Positions 26,911 through 34,758 of a stretch of DNA of 56,274 nucleotides are shown in pieces. The stretch lies in contig JAFQUN010000120.1 of assembly GCA_017408525.1 (NCBI GenBank), positions 1-56,274 on the forward strand, given 5' to 3'. The position numbers and the translations under genes were made by a program. How positions within the stretch are numbered: position 1 is the first letter of the stretch; the number at the start of each line of letters is the position of its first letter. The stretch is from Oscillospiraceae bacterium. GTDB lineage: Bacteria; Bacillota; Clostridia; Oscillospirales; Oscillospiraceae. The notes below the pieces were generated by a model. That model was not told the DNA's origin and did no database searches. It worked only from the letters and a program-made list of their open reading frames with translations.

Positions 26911-27416
26911 GTCAAAAGCCCCCTTCCGTGCACGCGAACTGTGCGCACAAGCACGCGCAGCAAAAGGAATTCTATGACGATCAGCACAACGCACTGCGGG
27001 AAAATACGCGAGAGAAAAAGCGGAAAAAACGGAGATTTATAGAGAAAAGAAAGCCAAAATGTGTTCAAGAGCAGACCCAGCACAAGCTCTTTTACGGCAA
27101 CACACGCGCAAATCCGGAAAATTGACGGATCTTTTCGCAAAAAGACGCCAAAAAGAAGCCCCGTTAAAAAAGCTGTAATGGTAAAACCTGGAAAATACGG
27201 TCCGATCGGGAAGAGGACTGCCCCTAAAAAATCTCCCAAAGCTGCGACGATGGCAGCGCAAAACGGACCATAGAGGATCGCGGCAAGCGCAGTGGGGAGA
27301 AAATTGAAGCCGATTTTTGTATTCCAGGCATTTATCGAGCAAAAACGGGATAAAACGATCTCAACAGCGACAAGAAGGGCAAGCTGTACAAGTGTGTGAA
27401 TTGTGATTTTTTTCAT
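26907..27416 (-). CDS. folT: Folate ECF transporter S component
   Basis: Membrane substrate-binding subunit for folate uptake; it should work with ECF A, A' and T subunits encoded elsewhere. The frame is open to 27590, but that part is the THF riboswitch; the ATG at 27416 follows GAAAGGAG. The 169-residue protein has about five to six membrane helices. The S-component pattern near the N-terminus (LVQLALLVAVEIVLSRFCSI) is followed by IGFNFLPTALAAILYGPFCAAIVAALGD, typical of FolT. The THF riboswitch directly upstream and folC downstream support the folate assignment. The stop overlaps the folC start. Confidence 0.9.
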   Translation of the reverse strand: MKKITIHTLVQLALLVAVEIVLSRFCSINAWNTKIGFNFLPTALAAILYGPFCAAIVAALGDFLGAVLFPIGPYFPGFTITAFLTGLLFGVFLRKDPSIFRICACVAVKELVLGLLLNTFWLSFLYKSPFFPLFLSRIFPQCVVLIVIEFLLLRVLVRTVRVHGRGLLT

Positions 27417-27473
27417 AAAAAAACGCTCCTTTCGCGGCAAATTGCCACAAAAAGAGCGCAAAAGAGCGCGCTT

Positions 27474-27574
27474 CGGTGGCAGCGGAGGCAGTGCGGCACC
27501 GCGAAAAAAATTTCTTCGTCCGGCGGCAACTTCCCATCCGCCGGCACTTGACGCGCCGCACCTACTCTGACCGT
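27474..27574 (-). ncRNA. Tetrahydrofolate (THF) riboswitch upstream of folT
   Basis: Read on the minus strand, the segment carries the family's conserved core: GGTCAGAGTAGGTG, GCGCGTCAAGTGCCGGCGG, ATGGGAAGTTGCCGCCGGACGAA, and a 3' side GGTGCCGCACTGCCTCCGCTG. Predicted stems: P1 GG-CAG/CTG-CC, P2 GTGCGGC/GCCGCAC, P3 CCGGCGG/CCGCCGG. This is the class I (folE-motif) type known from Clostridia. It lies between folD and folT, 57 bases before the folT ATG. No strong terminator follows, so control of translation is likelier than of transcription. Confidence 0.9.
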
Positions 27575-27653
27575 AGCGAAAAATATTCAAAAATATGTGA
27601 AAAACACAGTTTTCTGCTGTATATACCGGCGAAAATTTTATAATTATTCCGTT

Positions 27654-28529
27654 TTATCGGAAAGTTCCCTCATATTTCCGGGATTTTGCGATTTCCGCGG
27701 CGATTATAACGTGCCTTGCAAGCACCGCTGTCGTCATGGCGCCGATGCCGCCGGGGACGGGTGTGATGGCGTGAACGATCGGCTCGACCTCGTCAAAGCA
27801 AACATCACCGCAAAGGCTGCCGTCCGCATCTGTACTCATACCGACATCAACAACGACCTGTCCGGCTCTAAAAAAAGAGCGGTCCAGCAGCCGCGCGCGC
27901 CCTGCCGCCGAAACGACGATATCCGCGCTGCGGCAAGCCTCTGCAAGGTCGGCGGTTTTTGAATGGCAGACAGTGACCGTCGCGTCACGGGCAAGGAGCA
28001 GCATCGAAAGCGGCCGCCCGACGACAAGACTGCGCCCAATGACGGTCACACGGCGCCCCGCAAGGGGGATGCCATAGTGATCCAAAAGCGTGACGCAAGC
28101 CTCCGCCGTACAGGGGGGGAATGCGGTGCTGCTGCCGGTAAAAACACCGCACAGTGAGGCTGCGGTCATGCCGTCAATGTCCTTTTCCGGCGAAAGCGCG
28201 GCGCGGGCGGCGTCCTCCGCATCTGTGTCCGCAAGCGGACGGAGCAGTAAAAGACCGTGGATGCCGCTGTCCTTGCCGGCTGCGTCGATCTCGGTCAAAA
28301 GCTTCTCGCGCGGAGCGTTTTGGGGGAGGTGATGCTGTATCACATCCACGCCGACCGCAAGACAGCGCTTGACGGCGGCGTTTTCGTAGGCGATGTCGTC
28401 CGCACGCTCGCCAACGCGCAAAATGGCAAGTGTCGGTCTTACGTCCTCCGCCGCGAGCGATGCCGCGCGGCGCGAAAGCTCCTCGCTCATGGCGGCGGCG
28501 ACCTGTGAACCTTTGAGGATGAGAGCCAT
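27654..28529 (-). CDS. folD: FolD-family methylenetetrahydrofolate dehydrogenase/cyclohydrolase, with altered active site
   Basis: FolD proteins interconvert methylene-, methenyl- and formyl-tetrahydrofolate. The start is the ATG at 28529, after GGAAAGGGGG; upstream codons lack family similarity. In 291 residues: N-terminal catalytic domain, KDIDG (about 122-126), then the NADP-binding domain with VTVIGRSLVVGRPLSMLL (about 165-182), VVSAAGRARLL, VVVDVGMS and TPVPGGIGAMTTA. Two active-site residues differ from the well-studied enzymes. The lysine four residues after the conserved Tyr (Tyr48) is Ala52, and the glutamine of the usual LVQLPLP segment is Leu96 (HGLLLLRPLA). A Lys is present at 54. 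A variant subfamily is likely; which reaction it retains is unclear. Confidence 0.88.
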   Translation of the reverse strand: MALILKGSQVAAAMSEELSRRAASLAAEDVRPTLAILRVGERADDIAYENAAVKRCLAVGVDVIQHHLPQNAPREKLLTEIDAAGKDSGIHGLLLLRPLADTDAEDAARAALSPEKDIDGMTAASLCGVFTGSSTAFPPCTAEACVTLLDHYGIPLAGRRVTVIGRSLVVGRPLSMLLLARDATVTVCHSKTADLAEACRSADIVVSAAGRARLLDRSFFRAGQVVVDVGMSTDADGSLCGDVCFDEVEPIVHAITPVPGGIGAMTTAVLARHVIIAAEIAKSRKYEGTFR

Positions 28530-28620
28530 GAGACCGCCCCCTTTCCGAAATATGGGAAATGGATCTCCCCTGCAGAATATACCATCTTGCAGCCTTTTTT
28601 GCAAGGGGTGTTCGGTCGCG

Positions 28621-28650
28621 TTTTGGCGGAGAGGGAAGGATCCCGCCCTC
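28621..28650 (-). other. Degenerate copy of the 3' end of tRNA-Ser
   Basis: The bases at 28621-28650 resemble 28771-28801: TTTTGGCGGA is identical and the next ten bases match at eight. The T-loop consensus TTCGA is lost and no acceptor 5' half lies at the right distance. It looks like a remnant of a tRNA 3' end, 150 bases from the intact gene. Confidence 0.4.
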
Positions 28651-28731
28651 GGGCTGAAAAACCTGCCGGCGGCAGTCTTTCTGCGCGTCTGCGGGTGTGC
28701 GACCTGTTCTCATCCGATACACCTAAACCGC

Positions 28732-28774
28732 AAAAAGGAAGTACACCAACCTGCGGCTGGTGTACTTCCTTTTT
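28732..28774 (-). terminator. Terminator of the tRNA-Ser gene
   Basis: A 17-bp perfect stem (28732-28748 with 28758-28774) has a 9-base loop, with T-run ends on both strands. On the minus strand it begins at the last base of the encoded CCA. Confidence 0.9.
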
Positions 28775-28865
28775 GGCGGAGAAGGAGGGATTCGAACCCT
28801 CGATACCCTTTTGGGGTATACACGATTTCCAATCGTGCGCGCTCGACCAGCTACGCGACTTCTCC
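28774..28865 (-). tRNA. tRNA-Ser (anticodon GGA), CCA encoded
   Basis: On the minus strand the acceptor stem GGAGAAG pairs with CTTCTCC. The anticodon arm is CACGA-TTGGAAA-TCGTG with anticodon GGA, and a long variable arm (TACCCC/GGGGTA-type) identifies class II. The T-arm contains GGTTCGAATCC. Discriminator G is followed by an encoded CCA. It should read UCC and UCU serine codons. Confidence 0.96.
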
Positions 28866-28919
28866 ATGCTGCTCGACCGAGAGACTGTTCAATTCACTGC
28901 CTGTCCGACAGCGAAAATC

Positions 28920-28947
28920 ATTATATCAAAAGTGCGTGAAAAGTCAA
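28920..28947 (-). promoter_or_regulatory. Promoter of tRNA-Ser
   Basis: On the minus strand: TTGACT (28947-28942), a 16-base spacer and TATAAT (28925-28920), about 50 bases before the mature tRNA 5' end. Confidence 0.8.
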
Positions 28948-29067
28948 GTGTTTTTTCGCGCTCTTTTTGAATTTTGAAGGAAATTTGCAAAAAATACTTG
29001 CACTAAAAAGAAACTCCGCGTCCATACTAACAGCGGGTATCACAAAAAAGCGTAAAAAAGGAGCACG

Positions 29068-29517
29068 ATGATGAGACGTAAAATTGCAATTTACTCCACG
29101 ATGCTTGTACTGCTGTTTGCACTGTGCGCGTGCGGCGGCGAATCCGGCGGCGGTGCCGCAGACAGCACAAACACGCCTCCTTCGCAGACGCAGGGCGGCA
29201 CAAGCGAAAAGGACGGCACGAGCGGTCAGAAAGCCGCTGACGGCGCGAAAGAAAGCCTTCCCAACGCCGCGCGCCGCGCAGTCGATGACGCGGGTGATAT
29301 GATCGGCGATATGGTCGGCGGTGCTGTTGGCGGCGCTGCGGGTGCCGCCCGGGGCGCACTCGACGCAGGTGATGACGGTATGCGCGGCAGGACAGGTCCG
29401 ACGAAAAACGCCGGCTCTGTCGGACGCTTTGAGCAGATGGTCGAAAACGGCAGAGTGCGCGATACGGACGGCTTCCTTGCCGACGGCGAAAACAGAAGCG
29501 ACAACAAGATGTTTTGA
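29068..29517 (+). CDS. Small lipoprotein of unknown function
   Basis: A 149-residue exported lipoprotein. The signal peptide ends LLFALCACGG (lipid Cys about 22). The mature part is low in complexity: Gly/Ala/Ser/Thr-rich at first, then a Gly/Ala zipper-like stretch (AVDDAGDMIGDMVGGAVGGAAGAARGALDAG, about 71-101) that could insert into or lie on a membrane, and a polar tail ending GRFEQMVENGRVRDTDGFLADGENRSDNKMF. AAAGGAG lies upstream of two possible ATGs (29068 and 29071). A bidirectional terminator follows, shared with the cytidine deaminase gene. No family was recognised. Confidence 0.75.
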   Translation: MMRRKIAIYSTMLVLLFALCACGGESGGGAADSTNTPPSQTQGGTSEKDGTSGQKAADGAKESLPNAARRAVDDAGDMIGDMVGGAVGGAAGAARGALDAGDDGMRGRTGPTKNAGSVGRFEQMVENGRVRDTDGFLADGENRSDNKMF

Positions 29518-29519
29518 TG

Positions 29520-29559
29520 AAAAGACCGCTGCAAAGAGAGATTTGCAGCGGTCTTTTTC
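29520..29559. terminator. Bidirectional terminator between the lipoprotein gene and cdd
   Basis: A stem AAAAGACCGCTGCAAA / TTTGCAGCGGTCTTTT with a 6-base loop has T-runs in both directions. Confidence 0.92.
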
Positions 29560-29569
29560 TGCTTTTGTT

Positions 29570-29962
29570 TCAGCCCAAATGGCTTCCCCCGAATCCGTGG
29601 GGAAGAAGCTCGCGCAGGGGCAGCTTATGCGTTTTGCCGGCCTTATTGCGGCAGATGACATCCATATCCGGCGCGAACTCGTAGAGCACCTGACGGCAGG
29701 TGCCGCACGGATAGCAGAAATCATCGCTTCCGCCGGCAACAGCGATGCGGACGAAATCGCGATGCCCTTCGCTCACCGCTTTGACAACAGCCGTGCGCTC
29801 GGCGCAGATGCATGCGCCGTATGCAGCATTTTCCACATTGCAGCCGGTGAAAACCGTGCCGTCGCTGCATTCGAGCGCCGCGCCGACAGGGAAGTGCGAA
29901 TACGGAACATAGGCGCGCTCCATCATCGAAACGGCAAGTTCCATCAGCTTTTCTTCGGTCAT
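29570..29962 (-). CDS. cdd: Cytidine deaminase
   Basis: Deaminates cytidine and deoxycytidine for pyrimidine salvage. The 130-residue protein is the usual homotetrameric, single-domain form. Motifs: PYSHFPVGAAL (about 20-30), the catalytic CAERTA (Cys53 zinc ligand and Glu55 proton shuttle), and the zinc pair PCGTCRQ (about 86-92). The start follows GAGAGGAG, 19 bases after the polysaccharide deacetylase gene. The functional link with that gene is not obvious; the deoC-deoD salvage pair lies 13 kb away. Confidence 0.96.
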   Translation of the reverse strand: MTEEKLMELAVSMMERAYVPYSHFPVGAALECSDGTVFTGCNVENAAYGACICAERTAVVKAVSEGHRDFVRIAVAGGSDDFCYPCGTCRQVLYEFAPDMDVICRNKAGKTHKLPLRELLPHGFGGSHLG

Positions 29963-29981
29963 GGTGATACTCCTCTCAAAT

Positions 29982-31277
29982 TCAGCTCATCCAGCCGACC
30001 TCGCGCACGGGGCGGCTTTCAAGGTCGATGATCTCTCGCGCGTCGTAGAACTGCGCATATCGTTCAAGACTTTTCGCACTGCGAAGCGTCGTTCCGTCGG
30101 GGTGCAGACGGTCGCAGATAACAGCGCCGATGTCGTCTTTTATGTACGAGAAAGAATTGATGCCCACCGAGCAGAACACGCGGTAGCCGAGCGAGTGGAG
30201 ATAGCGGAACTCCTCGCCCGTATTCTTCCAGTCATTGCCGTCGGGGCGCGCGCCGTGCGGGTAGAAGATAACGCTCGTCTCGCCGATGAGCGATCCGACC
30301 TCCTCCGTCCAGCGGGTAAGGTCGTCGGTGATGGTGGACATTCCGACGCGGTCGAGGTTGATGTGTCCCCAGGTGTGGCAGCCGAACGTCCAACCGGTGC
30401 GTTTAAGCTCTTCGACGATCGGCTTTACGGCGGTGATCTCCTTCTGGCGCGCCGCTTCAAACTCCGCGCTCGTATTGTCGCGGTCGGTCTGCGTGCGGTA
30501 GCCGAGGATTCCCTCAAAACCCGTCAGGCTCAAACAGCCCTTCGCGCCAAAGGGTGAGAAGTCGGGGTGCTCACGCACGAATTTGTCGAGGATGGTCACC
30601 GCGTCAAGATCCTGCGAAATGACTTCCTTTCCGTCGGGATCGAGTCCATAACTCCAAATAAGTCCGTCGTCACCGAGAATGAGCTTGTGGGTGAAGCCGG
30701 TTTCGATCATGTACTGATAGTAATTCACATCGTCATAGCTGAAAACGAGCGGGCGTTTCCCCTCGGGAACGAGGAGCGTATTTTTGACCATGCGCCGCGT
30801 GCCGTCTTCCGCCGTTTCCTCCGACCAGATGTCGTTGATGTCGACGAGGACAAAACCCTTTTCATAGACGCTTTCAAGGATCTTCACATATTCACCGACC
30901 GTCACCATCCAGTCGTCAAGTCCCTCTGCCTGATAGCTTGAAAAAGCAACTTCGGGATAAGCGATCACGGGGTGGAAGAAAAGATGCTCCACAACGCCGG
31001 AGTAGGTCGTGTAGCCTTCGGGGATCGTGTCACCTTCGCGATAGATGGCAGACTTGATGGTGTATTCCGCCTTTTGCGGCGCGGGAGGCGTGACCGGCTC
31101 AGGGTCGGACTGTGTTTCCTCCTGCGCATTTGTGTCGTCGCCTGCGGGTGCGAGCGTGTCGACGGCGGGTTCATCCGCATCGGGAAGGGCATCTTCTGTG
31201 ACCGTGCCGCCCATACAGCCGCACAAAAGCGCAAGCAGCATGGAAAGCACAAGAATGAGGGAGAGTGTGCGTTTCAT
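29982..31277 (-). CDS. Polysaccharide deacetylase-like lipoprotein
   Basis: Predicted exported NodB-fold esterase acting on wall or surface glycans. The start is the ATG at 31277, ten bases after AAAGGA; the GTG at 31286 is too close to it. In 431 residues: lipoprotein signal (LSLILVLSMLLALLCGCMGG), an acidic Asp/Pro/Thr linker to about 70, then a NodB-like domain. Motif 1 is altered to LVFSYDDVNYY but keeps two Asp, and motif 2 is FGCHTWGHINL with the zinc-binding His-x3-His. EVGSLIGETSVIFYPHGARP resembles motif 3. It is more divergent than PdaA and a catalytic role is probable but not certain. It follows the DUF362 gene by 24 bases. Confidence 0.82.
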   Translation of the reverse strand: MKRTLSLILVLSMLLALLCGCMGGTVTEDALPDADEPAVDTLAPAGDDTNAQEETQSDPEPVTPPAPQKAEYTIKSAIYREGDTIPEGYTTYSGVVEHLFFHPVIAYPEVAFSSYQAEGLDDWMVTVGEYVKILESVYEKGFVLVDINDIWSEETAEDGTRRMVKNTLLVPEGKRPLVFSYDDVNYYQYMIETGFTHKLILGDDGLIWSYGLDPDGKEVISQDLDAVTILDKFVREHPDFSPFGAKGCLSLTGFEGILGYRTQTDRDNTSAEFEAARQKEITAVKPIVEELKRTGWTFGCHTWGHINLDRVGMSTITDDLTRWTEEVGSLIGETSVIFYPHGARPDGNDWKNTGEEFRYLHSLGYRVFCSVGINSFSYIKDDIGAVICDRLHPDGTTLRSAKSLERYAQFYDAREIIDLESRPVREVGWMS

Positions 31278-31301
31278 ATCGATCACGTCCTTTCTGACAG
31301 G

Positions 31302-32411
31302 TCAAACGGTGATAAGCTCATACGCGCGCGTACCGACGCCGATCGCCTCGCCGTGGGCGAGCGTGTCCTCCCAGTGGGTGTTCGGGTGCATGGCTGTGAA
31401 GTGGTCATGGCAGTCGCACTTTTCATGGCTTTCGGCAAGGTAGCTGTTCGTAAGCGGCGCTGCGGCGTTGCAAAGGTCGGCGCATGCCTGGTCGAGCGCA
31501 ACGGGGTCGAAGCTTGCGAGCATGCCGAGGTTGGGGATGATGGGCACATCGTTTGCGCCGTAGCAGTCGCAGATGGGGGAAACATCCATGATGATGGCAA
31601 CATGGAAGTGCGGACGGTTCTGCACAACGGCAAGGGCGTACTCCGCCATCTTCATGCAAAGCTCGCGCTCGGCGCAGCCGGTGTTGTTTTCGATCGCATT
31701 GAAGTTGCACGCGCCGATGCATCTGCCGCAGCCGACGCACTTGTCCTGGTCGATGACGGCGTGGTCGTTTTCAAAGCGGATGGCGTCCTGACCGCAGCTT
31801 CTGGCGCAGGCGTGGCAGTTACGGCAAAGCGACTCGTCGACGGTGGGCTTTCCCGCGTTGTGCTGCTCCATCTTTCCGGCGCGGCTGCCGCAGCCCATGC
31901 CGATGTTCTTGACGGCACCGCCAAAGCCCGTCGCCTCGTGCCCTTTGAAGTGGCTCAGGCTCACAAAAACGTCGGCATCCATGATGGCGCGTCCGATCTT
32001 GGCTTCCTTGACATACGTTGTGCCCGTGAGCGGCACGGCAACATCGTCCGTGCCCTTGAGACCATCGGCAATGATGATCTGGCAGTTTGTCGTAAGAGGA
32101 GAAAAGCCGTTCTCCTGCGCCGCCTCAAGATGCTCGAGCGCGTCCTTGCGCCGACCGACGTAGAGCGTGTTGCAGTCGGTCAGAAACGGCTTGCCGCCGC
32201 GGCGGCGCACAGCGTCGACCACGACGCGGGCGAAGTTGGGGCGAAGGTAGGCAACGTTGCCGGGTTCACCAAAGTGGACCTTGATGGCGGTGAACTTACC
32301 CTCAAAGTCGATCTGATCCATGCCGGCGGCGGTGAGCAGCCGGTCGAGCTTTTTGAGCAGGCTTGCGTGCGAGGTGCGCATATCGGTGAAATAGACCTTT
32401 GATTTTTCCAT
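31302..32411 (-). CDS. DUF362 protein with two [4Fe-4S] ferredoxin motifs
   Basis: Iron-sulfur protein of the DUF362 family, common in anaerobes and of unknown role. The ATG at 32411 follows GAAGGAGG; earlier codons lack support. In 369 residues: the DUF362 domain (about 1-180, with KVHFGEPGNVAYLRP and MDADVFVSLSHFKGHEATGFGGAVKNIGMGC), then two ferredoxin clusters CRNCHACARSC (about 198-208) and CVGCGRCIGAC (about 227-237), then the rest of the DUF362 fold (VAIIMDVSPICDCYGANDVPIIPNLGMLASFDPVALDQAC). It could transfer electrons or sense redox. It lies between glycerate kinase and the deacetylase in a minus-strand run. Confidence 0.88.
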   Translation of the reverse strand: MEKSKVYFTDMRTSHASLLKKLDRLLTAAGMDQIDFEGKFTAIKVHFGEPGNVAYLRPNFARVVVDAVRRRGGKPFLTDCNTLYVGRRKDALEHLEAAQENGFSPLTTNCQIIIADGLKGTDDVAVPLTGTTYVKEAKIGRAIMDADVFVSLSHFKGHEATGFGGAVKNIGMGCGSRAGKMEQHNAGKPTVDESLCRNCHACARSCGQDAIRFENDHAVIDQDKCVGCGRCIGACNFNAIENNTGCAERELCMKMAEYALAVVQNRPHFHVAIIMDVSPICDCYGANDVPIIPNLGMLASFDPVALDQACADLCNAAAPLTNSYLAESHEKCDCHDHFTAMHPNTHWEDTLAHGEAIGVGTRAYELITV

Positions 32412-32464
32412 TTGGAAGCATCCTCCTTCATATTGCGATATCACTTTTATTTTACAGCAAGGCG

Positions 32465-33724
32465 TCATGCTTTGCAAGTGCGATCGGAGCGGATGAGAAC
32501 AGCAGTGAGGTCGTTTACATTCGTACCGGTCGGACCTGTGAAAACGAGTCCGCCGCAGGAATTGAGCGCGTGGTAGGAATCGTTGTTGTCAAGCGCGGCG
32601 CGCAGGTCAATGCCGGCTTCCTGCATCGCGGCGGCACTTTTGCCGTCGACAAAGCCGCCCGCCGCGTCGGTTGGACCATCCGTCCCGTCGGAGCCGATGC
32701 AGATGAGTGCGGCGTTTGCAATGCCGGAAAGACCCTCGGCAGCGGCAAGGGCAAGCTCCTGCGCGCGCCCGCCAAGCCCATCGCCGCAGAGCGTCACCAC
32801 CGGCTCGCCGCCCGCGATGAGGGCGATGCTTTCATCGGTGTTTTGATACTTCCTTGCAAGACCTGCGAAAAACGCACCTGCCGCGCGGGCTTCGCAATCG
32901 AGCCGGTCGGTGAGAAGCACGCTGCGGTAGCCGAGCTTGCCTGCCGCGTCTGCTGCTGCGGCGCACAAGTGCGTCACGCCGCCGATAACGGTGACTTCCG
33001 CATTGGGAAGTTCTTTCGGCGTTTCCTCGGCAAGAAGCGCCGCCGCTTCCTCGTCGAGCGTAAGGTCATACTTTTTTGCGATGTGGAAAGCTTCGATGCA
33101 CGTTGTCGGGTCGGGGCAGGTCGGGCCGGAGGCGATGGTGTCGGGCGTATCTCCAAGGACATCAGAGAGGATCAGCGACACAACGCGCGCACCTGCACAG
33201 TGGAGCGCAAAGCGTCCGCCCTTGACAGCGGAGATGCGCTTTCGGACGGTATTGATCTCCCCGATCGATGCCCCGCGTGAGAGAAGCTCCCCGGTGATGC
33301 GGCGAAGCGTTTCGGGCGAAACGCGCGGCAGCTCAAAAAGCGCGGAGCCGCCGCCGGAGAGGAGAAACAAAACCGTATCCTCTTCGCAGAGATCCTCCGT
33401 CATCGAAAGCGCCGCCCGCGCGGCGGCAAACGACGCATCATCCGGCACAGGATGCCCCGCCTCCATGACCGTACAATTTTCCAGCGTTCCGCGGCTGTGA
33501 CCGTATTTTGTGATGACCAGTCCCGCATCGACAGGACGCGGAAGGCTCTCCAACGCGGCGCGCGCCATGTTCCACGCCGCCTTTCCGACAGCGATGAGAA
33601 TAAGCCGGCCACGCGGCGGCTTGAAGTTTTGCATTGCGCGGCGCACCGCCGTATCGGGAAGGCAAGCGCCGATCGCATCGCGGACGATTTTCTCACAATC
33701 GCCGCGTAAATTTTGTTGATGCAT
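32465..33724 (-). CDS. Glycerate kinase (MOFRL family, GckA/TtuD type)
   Basis: Phosphorylates D-glycerate, normally to 2-phosphoglycerate. The ATG at 33724 follows AGAGGT; the frame continues upstream through the terminator and the end of the kinase gene and is not coding there. In 419 residues: DUF4147 domain with LILIAVGKAAWNMA (about 41-54), EAGHPVPD, FLLSGGGSALFELP (about 125-138), INTVRKRISAVKGG and LILSDVLGDTPDTIASGPT; then the C-terminal MOFRL domain (GGEPVVTLCGDGLGGRAQELAL, IGSDGTDGPTDAAGGFVD). Full-length for the family. The terminator at 33748 lies between it and the sensor kinase gene, so expression may depend on read-through or on a promoter not recognised. Confidence 0.9.
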   Translation of the reverse strand: MHQQNLRGDCEKIVRDAIGACLPDTAVRRAMQNFKPPRGRLILIAVGKAAWNMARAALESLPRPVDAGLVITKYGHSRGTLENCTVMEAGHPVPDDASFAAARAALSMTEDLCEEDTVLFLLSGGGSALFELPRVSPETLRRITGELLSRGASIGEINTVRKRISAVKGGRFALHCAGARVVSLILSDVLGDTPDTIASGPTCPDPTTCIEAFHIAKKYDLTLDEEAAALLAEETPKELPNAEVTVIGGVTHLCAAAADAAGKLGYRSVLLTDRLDCEARAAGAFFAGLARKYQNTDESIALIAGGEPVVTLCGDGLGGRAQELALAAAEGLSGIANAALICIGSDGTDGPTDAAGGFVDGKSAAAMQEAGIDLRAALDNNDSYHALNSCGGLVFTGPTGTNVNDLTAVLIRSDRTCKA

Positions 33725-33747
33725 AGATACCTCTTTTGATACGCTAA

Positions 33748-33780
33748 AATTTCCCCGACGAGCAAGCCGTCGGGGAAAAG
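33748..33780 (-). terminator. Terminator after the sensor kinase gene
   Basis: A 10-bp stem TTCCCCGACG / CGTCGGGGAA with a 7-base loop; on the minus strand it is followed by ATTTT. It ends the DUF4015-kinase unit. Confidence 0.8.
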
Positions 33781-33791
33781 GTGATTCGGAT

Positions 33792-34727
33792 TTATTTCGC
33801 GTCCTCTTTGGCAAGCGGGAGCGTAAAGGTGACCGACATGCCGCGTCCCGTGCCGCTTTCGGCACTGACACTGCCGCCGTTCGCTTCAACAGCTTTTTTG
33901 ACCCAGAAAAGTCCGTAGCCGCTGCCTTTGCCCTCCATGCGGTTCGAGCCTTGAAACCGCGAATCAAAGACGTTTGCAACCTCTTCTTCCGCAAGTCCAA
34001 GTCCGTCATCTCGCACGCAGATACGGGCAAAATCGCCCTCGCGTGCCACGCGAACGGTGATCATGCCCTCGCGCCGCATATAACGCAGTGCGTTTTCAAA
34101 AAGATGCGCAAAAATACGGCTGAGCTGATGCGCGTCGACAGCGGCGGTGAGCGCCTCCTCGGATGAGAGCACCTGTACCGAAACGCCGCAGCGTGCTGCG
34201 TCGCGGCGGATGTTGTCGCTTTGCTTTTTTGCAAAAGAGACAAGCTCGACAGACTTGTGCAGGGGGGGATGGTCGACCTGCGCGCTGCCAAGATGAGCGG
34301 CAAGCACGTTTTCGATCTCCACCGTACCTGCGACGATTTTTTCAAGATAATCCGATTCCGTCACGGGGTCGAGCGTGCCGAGCAGAATGAGGTCAGCATA
34401 TCCCTGGATCGCCGAAAGCGGAACGCGCAGCGAGTGGGAGAGGTCTGTAAGAAGGTTTGCCGTGTGTTTTGCGTGCGCATCCTCCGTTTCGGAAAGGGCA
34501 CGCTTTTGCTGCGTGTTTGCTTCATTCAAAAGCGCGCGCAGGCGCTCTTTCTCCTCCGTGAGGGCGTTGATCCGTGAAAAACGGAGCAGCGCAGCAAGGA
34601 AAAGCGCGAAGAGCAGGAGTGCGAGCAGCAAAATGAGCCACCGTGCCGCCCAGTTGAACGCCGCGCCAAGCAGCAGAAAAGCACCGCCGAGGATCGGCAG
34701 CAGAATACAAGGATCGATCTTTTTCAT
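33792..34727 (-). CDS. Sensor histidine kinase with two transmembrane helices
   Basis: Membrane sensor kinase without a sizeable extracellular domain (intramembrane-sensing layout). The ATG at 34727 follows AGAGGTGT; the frame upstream overlaps the previous gene. In 311 residues: two helices (about 8-48), a coiled linker (about 52-85), dimerisation domain with LLTDLSHSLRVPLSAIQGYADL (His98; the usual Glu after the His is Ser), and an ATP-binding domain with FENALRYM (N box), VRDDGLGLA and KGSGYGLFWVKKAVEANGG. No response regulator is next to it. It resembles the kinase at 41842-42789 through the whole catalytic part, including IQGYA-L and the F/RFxGS pattern. It lies 31 bases after the DUF4015-like gene. 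Confidence 0.88.
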   Translation of the reverse strand: MKKIDPCILLPILGGAFLLLGAAFNWAARWLILLLALLLFALFLAALLRFSRINALTEEKERLRALLNEANTQQKRALSETEDAHAKHTANLLTDLSHSLRVPLSAIQGYADLILLGTLDPVTESDYLEKIVAGTVEIENVLAAHLGSAQVDHPPLHKSVELVSFAKKQSDNIRRDAARCGVSVQVLSSEEALTAAVDAHQLSRIFAHLFENALRYMRREGMITVRVAREGDFARICVRDDGLGLAEEEVANVFDSRFQGSNRMEGKGSGYGLFWVKKAVEANGGSVSAESGTGRGMSVTFTLPLAKEDAK

Positions 34728-34758
34728 CGTACACCTCTGCAATACGAAAAATGGGGGG

